DNA of 6,284 nt. Origin: an uncultured bacterium. Lineage in GTDB: Bacteria > Bacillota > Clostridia > Oscillospirales > Oscillospiraceae. The notes beneath the pieces were generated by a model. The model did not search any database. It had not been told where the DNA came from and saw nothing but the letters and a program-made list of their open reading frames with translations. The stretch spans positions 1 through 6,284 of the forward strand of contig CASECK010000031.1 in assembly GCA_949286295.1 (NCBI GenBank), given 5' to 3'. This document shows positions 6,281-6,284 of this stretch, piece after piece. Within the stretch, counting starts at the first letter, position 1, and each line of letters begins with the position of its first letter. The position numbers were made by a program, and so were the translations under genes.

Positions 6281-6284
6281 GGCT

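Noticed and set aside
1..6284. Search for an undescribed system, mobile element, CRISPR array, tRNA, toxin-antitoxin or defence genes.
   Set aside because: The six housekeeping genes account for nearly all of the window, and the gaps are 34 to 103 bases with no repeat arrays or RNA gene signatures visible.

Overview
This 6.3 kb window is a densely packed, single-strand housekeeping gene cluster, all on the + strand. In order it holds gmk (guanylate kinase, 5' end cut off by the window edge), rpoZ (RNA polymerase omega), priA (primosomal helicase), def (peptide deformylase), fmt (methionyl-tRNA formyltransferase) and rsmB (16S rRNA m5C methyltransferase). The order gmk-rpoZ-priA-def-fmt-rsmB is the classical conserved block of Firmicutes chromosomes. 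The high G+C of the coding DNA, the strong G-rich Shine-Dalgarno sites and the clostridial style of the proteins (short omega beginning MLYP, PriA of about 820 residues) suggest a high-GC member of the Clostridia, perhaps an Oscillospiraceae-type gut bacterium. That placement is an inference from style and gene order, not from a database match.

Layout: gmk runs to 602. A 40-base AT-richer gap with a good ribosome binding site precedes rpoZ (643-870). A 103-base gap follows, the longest in the window, holding a long GC-rich imperfect hairpin (875-949) and the ribosome binding site of priA, which most likely starts at a TTG codon (974). priA ends at 3442. def starts 34 bases later (3477-3977) and overlaps fmt by 4 bases (ATGA, 3974-3977). 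fmt ends at 4897, and rsmB follows after 46 bases with a near-perfect AAGGAGG site (4944-6272). The last 12 bases follow the rsmB stop and contain half of a short stem-loop.

The genes form a growth-related set. Gmk supplies GDP for nucleic acid synthesis, omega assists RNA polymerase assembly, and PriA restarts collapsed replication forks. Fmt and Def are the two halves of the formyl-methionine cycle: Fmt formylates initiator tRNA and Def removes the formyl group from the new protein. RsmB methylates the small-subunit rRNA. No intrinsic terminator with a T-tract and no convincing promoter is seen, which fits co-transcription from a promoter upstream of the window.

I found no mobile element, CRISPR array, tRNA or rRNA gene, toxin-antitoxin or defence gene, and no sign of a previously undescribed system. 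The points worth a second look are modest: the rpoZ-priA hairpin, the priA start codon, a DEEQ variant of the PriA Walker B motif, and small structural and gene-order details.
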